From: Buchnera aphidicola (Phyllaphis fagi)
Lineage (GTDB): Bacteria; Pseudomonadota; Gammaproteobacteria; Enterobacterales; Enterobacteriaceae
Assembly (NCBI RefSeq): GCF_964058955.1
Contig: NZ_OZ060370.1
Location: forward strand, 248,001-312,000
Reading direction: 5' to 3'
DNA length: 64,000 nt
Position numbers and translations under genes: made by a program. Below are positions 10,723 through 20,326 of the stretch, one piece after another. The notes beneath the pieces are model-generated. The model did not search any database. It saw only the letters and a program-made list of their open reading frames with translations, and was not told the DNA's origin. Numbering within the stretch: the first letter of the stretch is position 1; the number at the start of each line of letters is the position of its first letter.

Positions 10723-11502
10723 ATGTTATTTTTAAAAATGTTTTTTATTATTTTGTGTATTGGAACTAATTCTATGATACATACAGAAAAAATAAAAAAC
10801 TTAATAAATATAAAAGAAGTAAATAATATTCAATTAATAGGATATGGATTAGTAATAGGACTGAATGATACTAAAAACAAAATATCAAAATTTCCACTAA
10901 CAACACAAAAACTGTATAATATGTTGTCAGACTTAAATATTAATGATAAAAAATTTAAAAATTTTCAATTTAAAAATATAACATCTGTTATCGTAACAGG
11001 TAATTTACCATATTTTTCTCATATAGGAGATAAAATTGATGTCATTATATCATCTATAGAAAATTTAAAAAATTTAAAAAATGGTATTTTATTAATGACA
11101 CCACTTCAAGGTATAGATAAAAAAATATATGCTATTGCGCAAGGTCGTGTGATTGAATCATGTAAAAATAATTTTAATATTATTACTAAAAGATATAAAA
11201 AAAAATATATACTACAACCCAATCAAATGCATTCCGGCGCTATTATTCAAAAACAATATCATTTAAAAACACATATAAATAATATTATTCATCTACAATT
11301 ACGCATAAAAAATATTAAAATTGCAAAAAAAATTAGTAATATAATAAATTCTTATTATTCAGGTATAGCTAAAACTATAAACAATAAAACTATAAAAATC
11401 AATTTTAATAAAAATAATAATTTAAATAATCAAATATTATACAATATTCAAAATATGAAAATAAAAATTAAAAATATTTCTAATATTTTAAAAGATCAAT
11501 AA
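10723..11502 (+). CDS. flgI: Flagellar P-ring protein FlgI, C-terminally truncated
   Basis: FlgI forms the periplasmic P ring around the flagellar rod. The N-terminus has a signal-like segment followed by EKIKNLINIKEVNNIQLIGY, very like mature FlgI, and GYGLVIGLNDT and LLMTPLQGIDK also match. The frame stops at 259 residues, just after ILYNIQNMKIKIKN, whereas E. coli FlgI has 365; about the last 105 residues are absent. No continuation was seen after the stop. It is either a degenerating gene or a shortened ring protein. An aaggtt site precedes the ATG. Confidence 0.88.
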   Translation: MLFLKMFFIILCIGTNSMIHTEKIKNLINIKEVNNIQLIGYGLVIGLNDTKNKISKFPLTTQKLYNMLSDLNINDKKFKNFQFKNITSVIVTGNLPYFSHIGDKIDVIISSIENLKNLKNGILLMTPLQGIDKKIYAIAQGRVIESCKNNFNIITKRYKKKYILQPNQMHSGAIIQKQYHLKTHINNIIHLQLRIKNIKIAKKISNIINSYYSGIAKTINNKTIKINFNKNNNLNNQILYNIQNMKIKIKNISNILKDQ

Positions 11503-11564
11503 TATCAAATTAAAATGATATAAAATATATTTTATATTATTAAACTAATGAAATTTTCAATGTT

Positions 11565-12806
11565 TTAACACATATAATATTGTTTACATTGAGAACAAAT
11601 ATAATGATTAATACTTACAGAATACATATTTAATTTTTTTCTTGATAATTCTAATATTCCAAACTTTGAAATTCTTCCCATCTTGATACACGATTGATCT
11701 TGTATGATTAATTGTTTAAATTTATGTTCAATTTTTTTGTTATTACTGATTATTTGCATATTAATAAAATCAATAACAATTAAACCTCCTATATCTCGTA
11801 TTCTTAATTGTCGTATAATTTCATCGATAGATTCTAAATTGGTATATAATGCTGTTTCTTCAATACTCATATTTTTTATACACTTAGAAGAATTAACATC
11901 TATTACAGTTAAAGATTCTGTAAAATCTATAATTAATAATCCACCAGATGGTAATTGAATTTTTCTTTTAAACAATAAATTTATTTGATTTTCTATATTA
12001 TAATATAAAAACAATGGAATCTTCCAAGTATATAATATAATTTTATTTAATAAATAAAATTTTCCTAATAAAATTAAATAAATATGTGATAAATTAAATA
12101 TATCTATGTTATCTATAATTATTTCATGAATATCATAATCTAAATAATCTCGGAAAATTCGCATCATCATATTATTATCTTGGTAAATTAAAGAAGGAGA
12201 TAAACAATTTTTTGATATTTTTTTAATTTTTTCCCAAATTTTTAAAAGAAAAATAATATCTTGATTTATTTTTTTTATCGATTTTCCAATACTTACAGTA
12301 CGTATTATTAAACCTATATTTTTTGGTATATTTAATTCTGAAATATGTTTGTTTAGGTACAATCTTTCCATACCTTGTATTCTCTTTGATATACCAATAA
12401 TATTAGAATTTTTAGGTAATAAAATAATATAATTACCTAGTAATTTTATAAAAGTAGTTAATACAGCTTTTTTATTATTTTTTTCTTCTTTAATAATTTG
12501 AACAACAATTTCACGTTTTTTATAAAACATATATTCCATATTATATATATTAAAATTTATATCATTTTTCAAAAAATAATTTTTAGAAATTTCTTTAAAA
12601 GGAAGAAATCCAATTTTATTATCTTCATAATTAACAAATATAGCTTCTAAACTAAACTCAATTTTGATAATTATACCTTTATAAATATTTAATTTTTTTT
12701 TTATAAATTTATTATTTTCTATTTTAAAATCATACAACTTGTTTTTTTGTATCACAGCTACACGTAATTTATTTTCTGAAATTACATTAATTAACATTTT
12801 TTTCAT
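11565..12806 (-). CDS. rne: Ribonuclease E, minimal catalytic form
   Basis: RNase E is the single-strand endonuclease that starts mRNA decay and processes rRNA and tRNA precursors. Only 413 residues remain, against about 1060 in E. coli. The S1 domain (about 36-120) is kept. The metal-binding aspartates fall exactly at 303 (IDVNSS) and 346 (IDFINM), and the zinc-link cysteines at 404 and 407 (CSQC). The protein ends six residues later. The small domain and the whole membrane/degradosome scaffold are missing. RNase G is an alternative name for a short homolog, but the rne-rluC-rpmF context supports rne. Confidence 0.92.
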   Translation of the reverse strand: MKKMLINVISENKLRVAVIQKNKLYDFKIENNKFIKKKLNIYKGIIIKIEFSLEAIFVNYEDNKIGFLPFKEISKNYFLKNDINFNIYNMEYMFYKKREIVVQIIKEEKNNKKAVLTTFIKLLGNYIILLPKNSNIIGISKRIQGMERLYLNKHISELNIPKNIGLIIRTVSIGKSIKKINQDIIFLLKIWEKIKKISKNCLSPSLIYQDNNMMMRIFRDYLDYDIHEIIIDNIDIFNLSHIYLILLGKFYLLNKIILYTWKIPLFLYYNIENQINLLFKRKIQLPSGGLLIIDFTESLTVIDVNSSKCIKNMSIEETALYTNLESIDEIIRQLRIRDIGGLIVIDFINMQIISNNKKIEHKFKQLIIQDQSCIKMGRISKFGILELSRKKLNMYSVSINHYICSQCKQYYMC

Positions 12807-12900
12807 TATAAAATCTTATTTTAAAATCATACAAGAAATATTACTAATATAAACATTTTAATAGATTATTTTTTTTAAATTAATATATTTCTGAGGATGC

Positions 12901-13839
12901 ATGATAATAAAAAAAATCAAGTTATCAAATATAATAAAAGTTGTAAATAATATGATAAATCAACGTATAGATAATTTTATACGTTCTAAATTTAATACAA
13001 TTCCTAAAAATAAATTATATAAAATTATACGAATTGGTTATATTAAAGTTAATAAAAAAAAAATTAAACCTAATTATAAATTACAATTAGGAGATATATT
13101 ACATATTCCATATTTTTTAGTTCAAAAAAAAAATAATAATCATATAATTCTAAATGAAAAAATTAAAAAAAAAATATTATCCTCGATTATATATGAAGAC
13201 AAATATTTATTGATTATTAATAAACCATCAGGAATAGCAGTACATGGTGGTAGTGGTTTAAATTTTGGAATTATAGAAAGTTTAAGATTATTAAAATTAA
13301 ATTATAAATATTTAGAATTAATACATCGATTAGATCGTAATACATCTGGTATATTAATGTTAGCAAAAAAAAAATCCTCTCTCACATATCTTCATCAACA
13401 GTTTAGAAATCAAATAATTAAAAAAAAATATATAGCATTAGTGCATGGAAATTGGTTAAAAAAAAAAATTATTGTTGATCAACCCCTTATAAAAAAAATA
13501 CATAATGGAAAAAAAATAGTTACAGTTGATAAAAATGGAAAGGATTCAAAAACTATCTTTACCTTGAAAAAAAATTTTTTTTCAAATGCTATGGTTACAA
13601 TAGAACCAAAAACTGGACGAACACATCAAATACGAGTTCATTTAGCATATATAGGATATCCAATTATTTTTGATCATGATTACGGAAATAAACTATTAGA
13701 TTGTGAAATAAATAAAAATTATCACTCTCAACATATGTTATTACATGCAGTAAGTGTTATGTTTTATCATCCTTATAATAATAAGAAAACCTATGTATAT
13801 GCTCCATTAGAAAAAAGATTTAAAAAATATTTGAAATAA
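12901..13839 (+). CDS. rluC: 23S rRNA pseudouridine synthase RluC
   Basis: RluC makes pseudouridines 955, 2504 and 2580 of 23S rRNA. The 312-residue protein has an N-terminal S4 RNA-binding domain (RIDNFIRSKF onward) and the catalytic motif HRLDRNTSG near residue 142, whose aspartate is the nucleophile. TGRTHQIRVH lies near residue 240. It is divergent from rne and upstream of rpmF, as in enterobacteria, which separates it from rluD at 49-50 kb. A gagga ribosome site sits just before the ATG. Confidence 0.94.
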   Translation: MIIKKIKLSNIIKVVNNMINQRIDNFIRSKFNTIPKNKLYKIIRIGYIKVNKKKIKPNYKLQLGDILHIPYFLVQKKNNNHIILNEKIKKKILSSIIYEDKYLLIINKPSGIAVHGGSGLNFGIIESLRLLKLNYKYLELIHRLDRNTSGILMLAKKKSSLTYLHQQFRNQIIKKKYIALVHGNWLKKKIIVDQPLIKKIHNGKKIVTVDKNGKDSKTIFTLKKNFFSNAMVTIEPKTGRTHQIRVHLAYIGYPIIFDHDYGNKLLDCEINKNYHSQHMLLHAVSVMFYHPYNNKKTYVYAPLEKRFKKYLK

Positions 13840-13939
13840 AAATTATATTAATTTCATTCTTACCAATAAAATAAATTACATATAAATTATTATTATTTTA
13901 TAATTATGCATATATAATATTTTACAAGGACATAACATT

Positions 13940-14110
13940 ATGGCAGTACAAAAAAGTAAACCAACACGATCAAAGAGAGGAATGAGACGATCTCATGATA
14001 AATTAAAAACAATATCTTTATCAAAAGATCAAGTTAGTAACGAAATACATATCCGACACTGTATTACAAAAAATGGATTTTATAAAGGAAAAAAAATATT
14101 AAAAAAATAA
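13940..14110 (+). CDS. rpmF: 50S ribosomal protein L32
   Basis: This 56-residue protein begins [20 protein letters not shown], the hallmark of bacterial L32, and ends in the basic [11 protein letters not shown]. An aagga ribosome site lies 10 bp before the ATG. In E. coli rpmF is followed by plsX-fabHDG-acpP-fabF-pabC-mltG and then tmk; here a hairpin and a gap lead straight to tmk. Length and sequence are normal. Confidence 0.96.
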   Translation: MAVQKSKPTRSKRGMRRSHDKLKTISLSKDQVSNEIHIRHCITKNGFYKGKKILKK

Positions 14111-14453
14111 TTATATAATAAATATATCTATATTAACATAAATTAAATACTACTTGTTTGATTTATGTTAATTATAAAATATTTTAATATATTTATATAA
14201 TTTTATAATTTATAAATAATTATAACATTATAAATTATAATTTTTATTTTATATTTAAGAATAAAAAATTTATTAATATAATATATTTAAAATATTTTTA
14301 AATAATAATCTATATTCAATAACAAAATAATTAATTTATTTAAAATTTTTATAAATTTTAAATATCAAAATATCATTAAATATTATATTTAAATAATAAA
14401 AATAAAATAAAATATTAATAAATAAAATATATTTTAATTGAAAAATATACAAA
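14111..14453. other. Gap at the missing plsX-fab-acpP cluster
   Basis: These 343 bp hold only the hairpin at 14132-14172 and A/T-rich sequence. In E. coli this interval encodes plsX, fabH, fabD, fabG, acpP, fabF, pabC and mltG. None is recognizable here, so the genes were deleted or lie elsewhere in the genome. Confidence 0.6.
14132..14172 (+). terminator. Hairpin after rpmF
   Basis: A 12-bp perfect inverted repeat (attaacataaat / atttatgttaat) with a 17-base loop begins 22 bp after the rpmF stop. It fits a terminator or transcript-end stabilizer. The stem is A/T-rich, so strength is uncertain. Confidence 0.5.
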
Positions 14454-15089
14454 ATGATAAAAGGCAAATTTATTGTTATAGAAGGCATTGATGGTTCTGG
14501 AAAAACTAGTGCATGTATTATAGTAAAAAAAATACTTGAAACATATGGGATTAAAAAAAATATTATTGTACATGAACCTGGTAGTACTCCCATAGCAGAA
14601 AAAATAAGAAATATTATAAAAAATTTTCATCGTCATGAAGTTATGCATGCAAAAACAATGTTATTACTTATGTATGCTGCTCGTATACAATTAATTGAAA
14701 ATATTATTAAACCTAATTTAAAAGATGGTACATGGGTAATATCAGATCGACATGATTTATCTTCTTTTGCTTACCAAGGTGGAGGATTTGGAATAAGCAA
14801 AAATATTATTACAACATTAAGAAATATGATGATAGGTAATTTCTGTCCTGATTTAACTATATATTTAGATGTTATACCAAAAATTGGACTACAACGTATA
14901 TTATTGCGATCAAAACTTGATGAAATAGAAAAAAATGATTTAAATTTTTTTACTCGAATAAGAAATAGTTATTTAAAATTAATTAAAAAAAATTTAAAAA
15001 ATATCATAATTAATGCAAATTTAAATATTAATGTTGTACATCAAGAAATTCATAATAAATTAATAACATGGTTAAAAATATGCGAATAA
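14454..15089 (+). CDS. tmk: Thymidylate kinase Tmk
   Basis: Tmk phosphorylates dTMP to dTDP for DNA synthesis. The 211 residues match the family length. The P-loop GIDGSGKTS is at residue 11. The DRH motif (SDRHDLSSFAYQGGG) near residue 97 binds the nucleotide. Its end overlaps holB by 10 bp if holB starts at 15080, so the two are translationally coupled. tmk-holB-tatD-ptsG is the E. coli order. Confidence 0.95.
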   Translation: MIKGKFIVIEGIDGSGKTSACIIVKKILETYGIKKNIIVHEPGSTPIAEKIRNIIKNFHRHEVMHAKTMLLLMYAARIQLIENIIKPNLKDGTWVISDRHDLSSFAYQGGGFGISKNIITTLRNMMIGNFCPDLTIYLDVIPKIGLQRILLRSKLDEIEKNDLNFFTRIRNSYLKLIKKNLKNIIINANLNINVVHQEIHNKLITWLKICE

Positions 15090-16069
15090 CATGGAACCCA
15101 TGGTTAACAAAATATTATAAACAAATAATCCAACATTATAATACTCATAAATTACATCATTCTATTATCATAGAATCTTGTAACATAAAAGATACATTTA
15201 AATTAATATGGGCTATTAGCAAATGGATATTATGTATTAAAAAAAAAAAAATGAAAAATTGTGGAATCTGTAAAGGATGTAAATTAACATTAACACATAA
15301 TAATCCTGATTTTTATGTATTATATCCTAAAAAAAATAAAAAATTTATAGATATTGAAACAATTCGAAATACAATAAATAATATTGTTCAAACATCACAA
15401 CAATATGGTAATAAAATATTATGGATACCTAAATATCAAACATTAACAAATTTTGGAATTAATGCATTACTGAAAATTATAGAAGAACCTCCAAAAAATA
15501 CGTGGTTTTTTATTGGAAATGATAAATTTTACAAATTAAATATTACATTTCGAAGTCGGTGTTTATTATATCAAATACTTCAACCTATAGAAGATATAGG
15601 ATTAAACTGGATACAAAAAAATATTATCATACCAAAAAAAATATGTTTAACATCTTTACGTATCAATAATTATAGTCCAGAATTAGCAATTGATTTTCTT
15701 CAATCTTCATCATATAAGTTGCGAGATAATTTATGTATGAAATTGTATTATGCAATTGATAACAATAATTTTTCAAAATTATTACCTATTATTAATGATC
15801 ATCAAGCAATTTTAAAAATACAATGGATTATATTATTATTATTAGATGCTATGAAAATTAAAAAAAAATTATCTTTATTATTAGATAATTTAGATCAAAT
15901 ACATTTAATCAAAAAAATATCAACACAATATTCATATTACAATTTACATAAAATAATAAAATATTGGATAAAATGCAAATATCAATTAATTAATATAGAA
16001 AATATTAATTATGAATTATTAATTTTAAATCAATTATTAAAATGGGAAAAATTTTTTATATTTAATTAA
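15080..16069 (+). CDS. holB: DNA polymerase III delta-prime subunit HolB
   Basis: HolB is the delta-prime subunit of the clamp loader that places the sliding clamp on DNA. The zinc-binding cysteine cluster (CGICKGC near residue 64) and ALLKIIEEPPKNTWFF are conserved; the P loop is degenerate, as is normal for delta-prime. I place the start at ATG 15080 (MRITWNPW), which aligns with E. coli MRWYPWL; an upstream in-frame ATG at 15068 would add four residues. The product has 329 residues. It carries an in-frame run of 13 A at 15239-15251. Confidence 0.92.
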   Translation: MRITWNPWLTKYYKQIIQHYNTHKLHHSIIIESCNIKDTFKLIWAISKWILCIKKKKMKNCGICKGCKLTLTHNNPDFYVLYPKKNKKFIDIETIRNTINNIVQTSQQYGNKILWIPKYQTLTNFGINALLKIIEEPPKNTWFFIGNDKFYKLNITFRSRCLLYQILQPIEDIGLNWIQKNIIIPKKICLTSLRINNYSPELAIDFLQSSSYKLRDNLCMKLYYAIDNNNFSKLLPIINDHQAILKIQWIILLLLDAMKIKKKLSLLLDNLDQIHLIKKISTQYSYYNLHKIIKYWIKCKYQLINIENINYELLILNQLLKWEKFFIFN

Positions 16070-16107
16070 TAATAAATTTATATATTATATGGAAAATAGA
16101 GATTAAT

Positions 16108-16908
16108 ATGTACTTAATTGATTCTCATTGTCATTTAAATATGATATTATGTAAAAATTCAAAGTATAAAATAAAAAATATTTTTAAAAAAGCATATTCT
16201 TCATATGTAAAATTAATTTTAACTGTATCTATTTCAATTACAGATTATCAAGAAAATTTTAAAAATTTTAAAAAATATCCTAATATATTATATAGTTGTG
16301 GTATTCATCCATTATGTGAAAAAAAAGAAGAACAAAAAATATCACAACTAAAAAAAATAGCAACTAATAAACGAATTATAGCATTAGGAGAAACTGGACT
16401 TGATTATTATCATTTAAATTATAATAAAACTATACAAAATCAACTATTTATAAAACACATTAAAACTGGTATTCAATTAAATAAACCAATTATTATACAT
16501 ACTAGATGTTCAGAATATGATATTTTAAATATTTTATCTAGTCAAGAATTCAAAAAATGTACAGGTGTCGTACATTCATATACAGGAAATATTAATGTAG
16601 CTAGAAAATTATTAGATTTAGGTTTTTATATTTCATTTTCCGGTATTATAACTTTTAAAAATGCATATAATATACAAGAAACAGTTAAATTTGTACCCTT
16701 AAATCGACTATTAATAGAAACTGATTCTCCTTATTTATCACCTATACCTTTTCGAGGGAAAGTTAATCAACCTTCAAACATATTAATTATTGCACAATAT
16801 ATATCAAAATTAAAAAATATAGATATTTATACTCTTGCAAATCAAACTACAAAAAATTTTTATACATTATTTCATATACAACACATAATAAAAAATAATA
16901 TTATTTAA
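16108..16908 (+). CDS. TatD-family metal-dependent hydrolase (YcfH)
   Basis: A 266-residue TatD/YcfH-type hydrolase of the amidohydrolase superfamily. Metal-binding features are present: DSHCHLN at residue 5, the glutamate in ALGETGLDYY, a histidine in IIIHTR, a histidine in GVVHSYTG, and the aspartate in LIETDSPYLSP. Family members have DNase or RNA-processing activity, but the native role of this member is not certain. It lies between holB and ptsG, as ycfH does in E. coli. Confidence 0.9.
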   Translation: MYLIDSHCHLNMILCKNSKYKIKNIFKKAYSSYVKLILTVSISITDYQENFKNFKKYPNILYSCGIHPLCEKKEEQKISQLKKIATNKRIIALGETGLDYYHLNYNKTIQNQLFIKHIKTGIQLNKPIIIHTRCSEYDILNILSSQEFKKCTGVVHSYTGNINVARKLLDLGFYISFSGIITFKNAYNIQETVKFVPLNRLLIETDSPYLSPIPFRGKVNQPSNILIIAQYISKLKNIDIYTLANQTTKNFYTLFHIQHIIKNNII

Positions 16909-16969
16909 GCATAATACTACTACAAATAATAAAAAATTCAAATAAAATGATATTTAGGAAATTGCTTTT

Positions 16970-18394
16970 ATGTTAACAAATTTATTCTCTAATTTACAAA
17001 AAGTTGGTAAATCATTAATGTTACCAATATCTGTATTACCTATTTCAGGGATTTTTTTAGGAATAGGATCAGCTAATTTTCATATTATACCCAATATAGT
17101 ATCACATATTATGGTTGAATCAGGAAGCGCTGTATTTCAAAATATACCTTTAATTTTTTCTATTGGAATAGCATTAGGATTTACAAATAATGATGGTGTT
17201 TCTGCATTAGCTTCAGTAATTTGTTATGAAATTATGGTCAAAACAACATCTATGATGATACCTATTTTTTCTAATGTAATTATAAACAATTCACATTTTT
17301 GTGATACAGGGATAATAGGAGGAATTCTTTCAGGCGCTATTTCAGCATATTTATTTAATAAATTTTACAATATCCAATTACCAGAATATTTAGGTTTTTT
17401 TTCTGGAAAACGTTTAATTCCTATTATTTCTGGAATATCAGCTATATTTTTTGGTTGTATATTATCTTTTATATGGCCTCCAATTAGTAATATTATACAA
17501 ATTTTTTCTCAGTGGGCGGCTTATCAAAATCCCATGCTTGCTTTTGGAATATATGGTTTAGTAGAACGAGCACTAGTTCCTTTTGGATTACACCATATTT
17601 GGAATGTACCATTTCAAATGCAGATTGGAGAATATACTAATTCTATAGGACAAATTTTTCATGGAGATATTGCTAGATATATGGCGGGGGACAATACAGC
17701 TGGAAAATTATCAGGAGGTTTTTTATTTAAAATGTATGGCTTGCCTGGAGCAGCTTGCGCTATATGGAAATGTGCAAAAAAAAAAAATAGATCAAAAATA
17801 GGAGGGATAATGTTATCTGCATCTCTTACAGCTTTTTTAACAGGCATTACAGAACCCATTGAATTTTCATTTTTATTAACTGCTCCAATATTATATGTAA
17901 TACATACTATTTTATCAGGATTAGCTTTTCCTATATGTATTTATCTAGGTATGCATGCAGGAATTAGTTTTTCTCATGGATTAATCGATTTTCTAATATT
18001 AAGCAGTCACGGTACTAAAATATGGTTATTTCCTATTATTGGTTGTTTATATAGTCTTACTTATTATATAATATTTTATTTCTTAATAAAATATTTTAAC
18101 CTTTCTACTCCTGGAAGAGATAAAATCAAAAATAATATAAAAATAAAATCACCTCAAGAAATAGCACCATTATTAGTATTAGCTTTAGGAGGAAGTCAAA
18201 ATATTAATCATTTAGATGCTTGTATTACAAGACTTCGTATAACAGTAAAAAATATTTCTAAAATTAATCAAAAAACTATTAAACATCTAGGAGCATCAGG
18301 AGTAGTTATATCAGGATTAGGAATACAAATAATATTTGGAACAAAATCAGATAATATAAAAACAGAGATTGATAAATATATTAAAAATAATTAA
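16970..18394 (+). CDS. ptsG: Glucose-specific PTS enzyme IICB PtsG
   Basis: PtsG imports and phosphorylates glucose, using phosphate from the PTS chain. The 474-residue protein has an N-terminal membrane EIIC domain (about 1-380) and a C-terminal EIIB domain. The phosphorylated cysteine lies in [10 protein letters not shown] near residue 420, and [10 protein letters not shown] is the EIIC signature. An aggaa site precedes ATG 16970. It contains an in-frame run of 12 A. It probably supplies the main carbon source from the aphid. It faces asnS across a hairpin. Confidence 0.95.
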   Translation: MLTNLFSNLQKVGKSLMLPISVLPISGIFLGIGSANFHIIPNIVSHIMVESGSAVFQNIPLIFSIGIALGFTNNDGVSALASVICYEIMVKTTSMMIPIFSNVIINNSHFCDTGIIGGILSGAISAYLFNKFYNIQLPEYLGFFSGKRLIPIISGISAIFFGCILSFIWPPISNIIQIFSQWAAYQNPMLAFGIYGLVERALVPFGLHHIWNVPFQMQIGEYTNSIGQIFHGDIARYMAGDNTAGKLSGGFLFKMYGLPGAACAIWKCAKKKNRSKIGGIMLSASLTAFLTGITEPIEFSFLLTAPILYVIHTILSGLAFPICIYLGMHAGISFSHGLIDFLILSSHGTKIWLFPIIGCLYSLTYYIIFYFLIKYFNLSTPGRDKIKNNIKIKSPQEIAPLLVLALGGSQNINHLDACITRLRITVKNISKINQKTIKHLGASGVVISGLGIQIIFGTKSDNIKTEIDKYIKNN

Positions 18395-18438
18395 AATCAT
18401 TCTGATATACATTCTATAATTTTATAATTACTAAATTT

Positions 18439-18478
18439 TCTCTATTATCAATTTTTAAATATAAAGAAATAATAGAGA
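18439..18478. terminator. Hairpin between convergent ptsG and asnS
   Basis: A 10-bp inverted repeat (tctctattat / ataatagaga) with a 20-base loop begins 45 bp after the ptsG stop. It can serve as a terminator for ptsG; asnS ends further right on the other strand. Its position and perfect stem support the call. Confidence 0.45.
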
Positions 18479-18691
18479 TAGAAAATTAACATGATATTTA
18501 AAATTAAGTATATATAATTAAACTATTTATAGTATACTATAATACTGTATGTTATTATTTATTTATATACTAATAAAATATTCTGTAAATACATGATTAA
18601 ATAAAACATCATGATATATATTAAACATTTTTACAAAATTACAATAAATTATTTTTATATATTATGTGATATAAATATAAATATTCTTATT

Positions 18692-20110
18692 TTAACATAA
18701 AGCATGATTAACAATTCTAGGAAATGGTATTAAATCTCTAATATTTTTTACTCCTGTAATATAAGATATTAATCGTTCAAATCCTAATCCAAATCCAGAA
18801 TGTGGTACACTTCCATATCGACGTAAATCTATATACCAAGAATAATCTTCCTTTTTTAAATTTAATTCTGACAACCTAGATTCTAAAACTACTTGTCTTT
18901 CTTCTCTTTGTGATCCGCCTAATATTTCTCCAATACCAGGAACTAATAAATCCATAGCAGATACTGTATTATTATCATCATTTAATCGCATATAAAATGC
19001 TTTTATATTTTTAGGATAATTTTTAATAATAATAGAACTTTTAAAATAATTATCTACTAAATATTTTTCATGTTCAGAAGATAAATCAATACCAAAATGA
19101 ACAGGATAATTAAATTTTTTTTTCGAATTGATTAAAATTTTAATAGCATCTATATAATTTAAATGAATAATTTTAGAATATAAAAATGTATACAATCGAT
19201 TAAAAATATTTTTATCAATATAATTATATAAAAAGTTTATATCATGTTTACAACATTCTAAAACAAATTTTATAACATATTTTATAATTATTTCAGATAA
19301 TACTATAATATCTTCTAAATTTGAAAAAGCTTGTTCTATTTCTAACATCCAAAATTCTGATAAATGACGAGTAGTATTAGAATTTTCAGCTCTAAAAGTA
19401 GGACCAAAAGTATATACTTTAGTCATAGAACACGCATAAGCTTCTGCAGTTAATTGACCAGATACTGTTAAAAAACATTCTTTACCAAAAAAATCTTTTT
19501 TAAAATCAACTAATCCATAATTATTTAATGGAATATTTTTCATATCTAATGTAGATACTCGAAACATTTCTCCTGCTCCTTCAGAATTTAAACTAGTAAT
19601 AATCGGTGTAGGAATCCAATAATAATTATTTTTATATAAAAACTGATGAAGTGCATGAAAAATATGATTTCGAATCCTTGTAATTACACCGATAAAATTA
19701 GTACGTGATCTTAAATGAGGAATATCTCGTAAATACTCATAAGTATGTTTTTTTGCAGAAACAGGATAATGACTAGGATGATCTACCCAACCTAATATTT
19801 GAATTTTCAGTACTTGAATTTCATACTTTTGTTTTTTCCCAATAGATAATATTAATATTCCTGTCACACAAACAGAGCAACCAATAGTAAGTTTTAATAC
19901 TTCTGATTTATAATTTAATATACTTTTATTTACAATAACTTGTATTGTGTGAACACAAGAACCATCATAAATATCAATAAATGAAAAACCAGACTTCGAA
20001 TCTCTTCGATTTCGAATCCAACCAAATATTGCAATTGTATTATTAATTAAAACTTTGTTTTGATATATATCATTTATTGATATCATGGTAATTTTACCTA
20101 ACTTTATCAT
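18692..20110 (-). CDS. asnS: Asparaginyl-tRNA synthetase AsnS
   Basis: AsnS charges tRNA-Asn. It is a class II enzyme of 472 residues by the longest frame, near the E. coli 466. The N-terminal OB fold includes GWIRNRRDSKSGFSFIDI. Motif 2 is FRAENSNTTRHLSEF, and motif 3 GFGLGFERLI lies near the C-terminus. The start may be the second methionine (20086, MISINDIYQ), which aligns better with E. coli; neither start has a clear ribosome site. Confidence 0.96.
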   Translation of the reverse strand: MIKLGKITMISINDIYQNKVLINNTIAIFGWIRNRRDSKSGFSFIDIYDGSCVHTIQVIVNKSILNYKSEVLKLTIGCSVCVTGILILSIGKKQKYEIQVLKIQILGWVDHPSHYPVSAKKHTYEYLRDIPHLRSRTNFIGVITRIRNHIFHALHQFLYKNNYYWIPTPIITSLNSEGAGEMFRVSTLDMKNIPLNNYGLVDFKKDFFGKECFLTVSGQLTAEAYACSMTKVYTFGPTFRAENSNTTRHLSEFWMLEIEQAFSNLEDIIVLSEIIIKYVIKFVLECCKHDINFLYNYIDKNIFNRLYTFLYSKIIHLNYIDAIKILINSKKKFNYPVHFGIDLSSEHEKYLVDNYFKSSIIIKNYPKNIKAFYMRLNDDNNTVSAMDLLVPGIGEILGGSQREERQVVLESRLSELNLKKEDYSWYIDLRRYGSVPHSGFGLGFERLISYITGVKNIRDLIPFPRIVNHALC

Positions 20111-20326
20111 ATATTAATTACATTATCTATAATGCTTTAAATATATATTATAATATTTATGTGTATTTATATATTATATAAAATTTAATAATAAACATAT
20201 TTTGTATTTATCGCATGTTGTGTATAACTATTGCATATATAAAAATTATCATATATAAAAAAATATAAATTTAATATAAATTTTATTTATTGTATTTATA
20301 ATTTTAACATCAATATAAATCTTTTA

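Noticed and set aside
14336-14648. Two overlapping minus-strand frames of 85 and 77 residues
   Set aside because: Both are antisense to the start of tmk, low in complexity and without recognizable domains.
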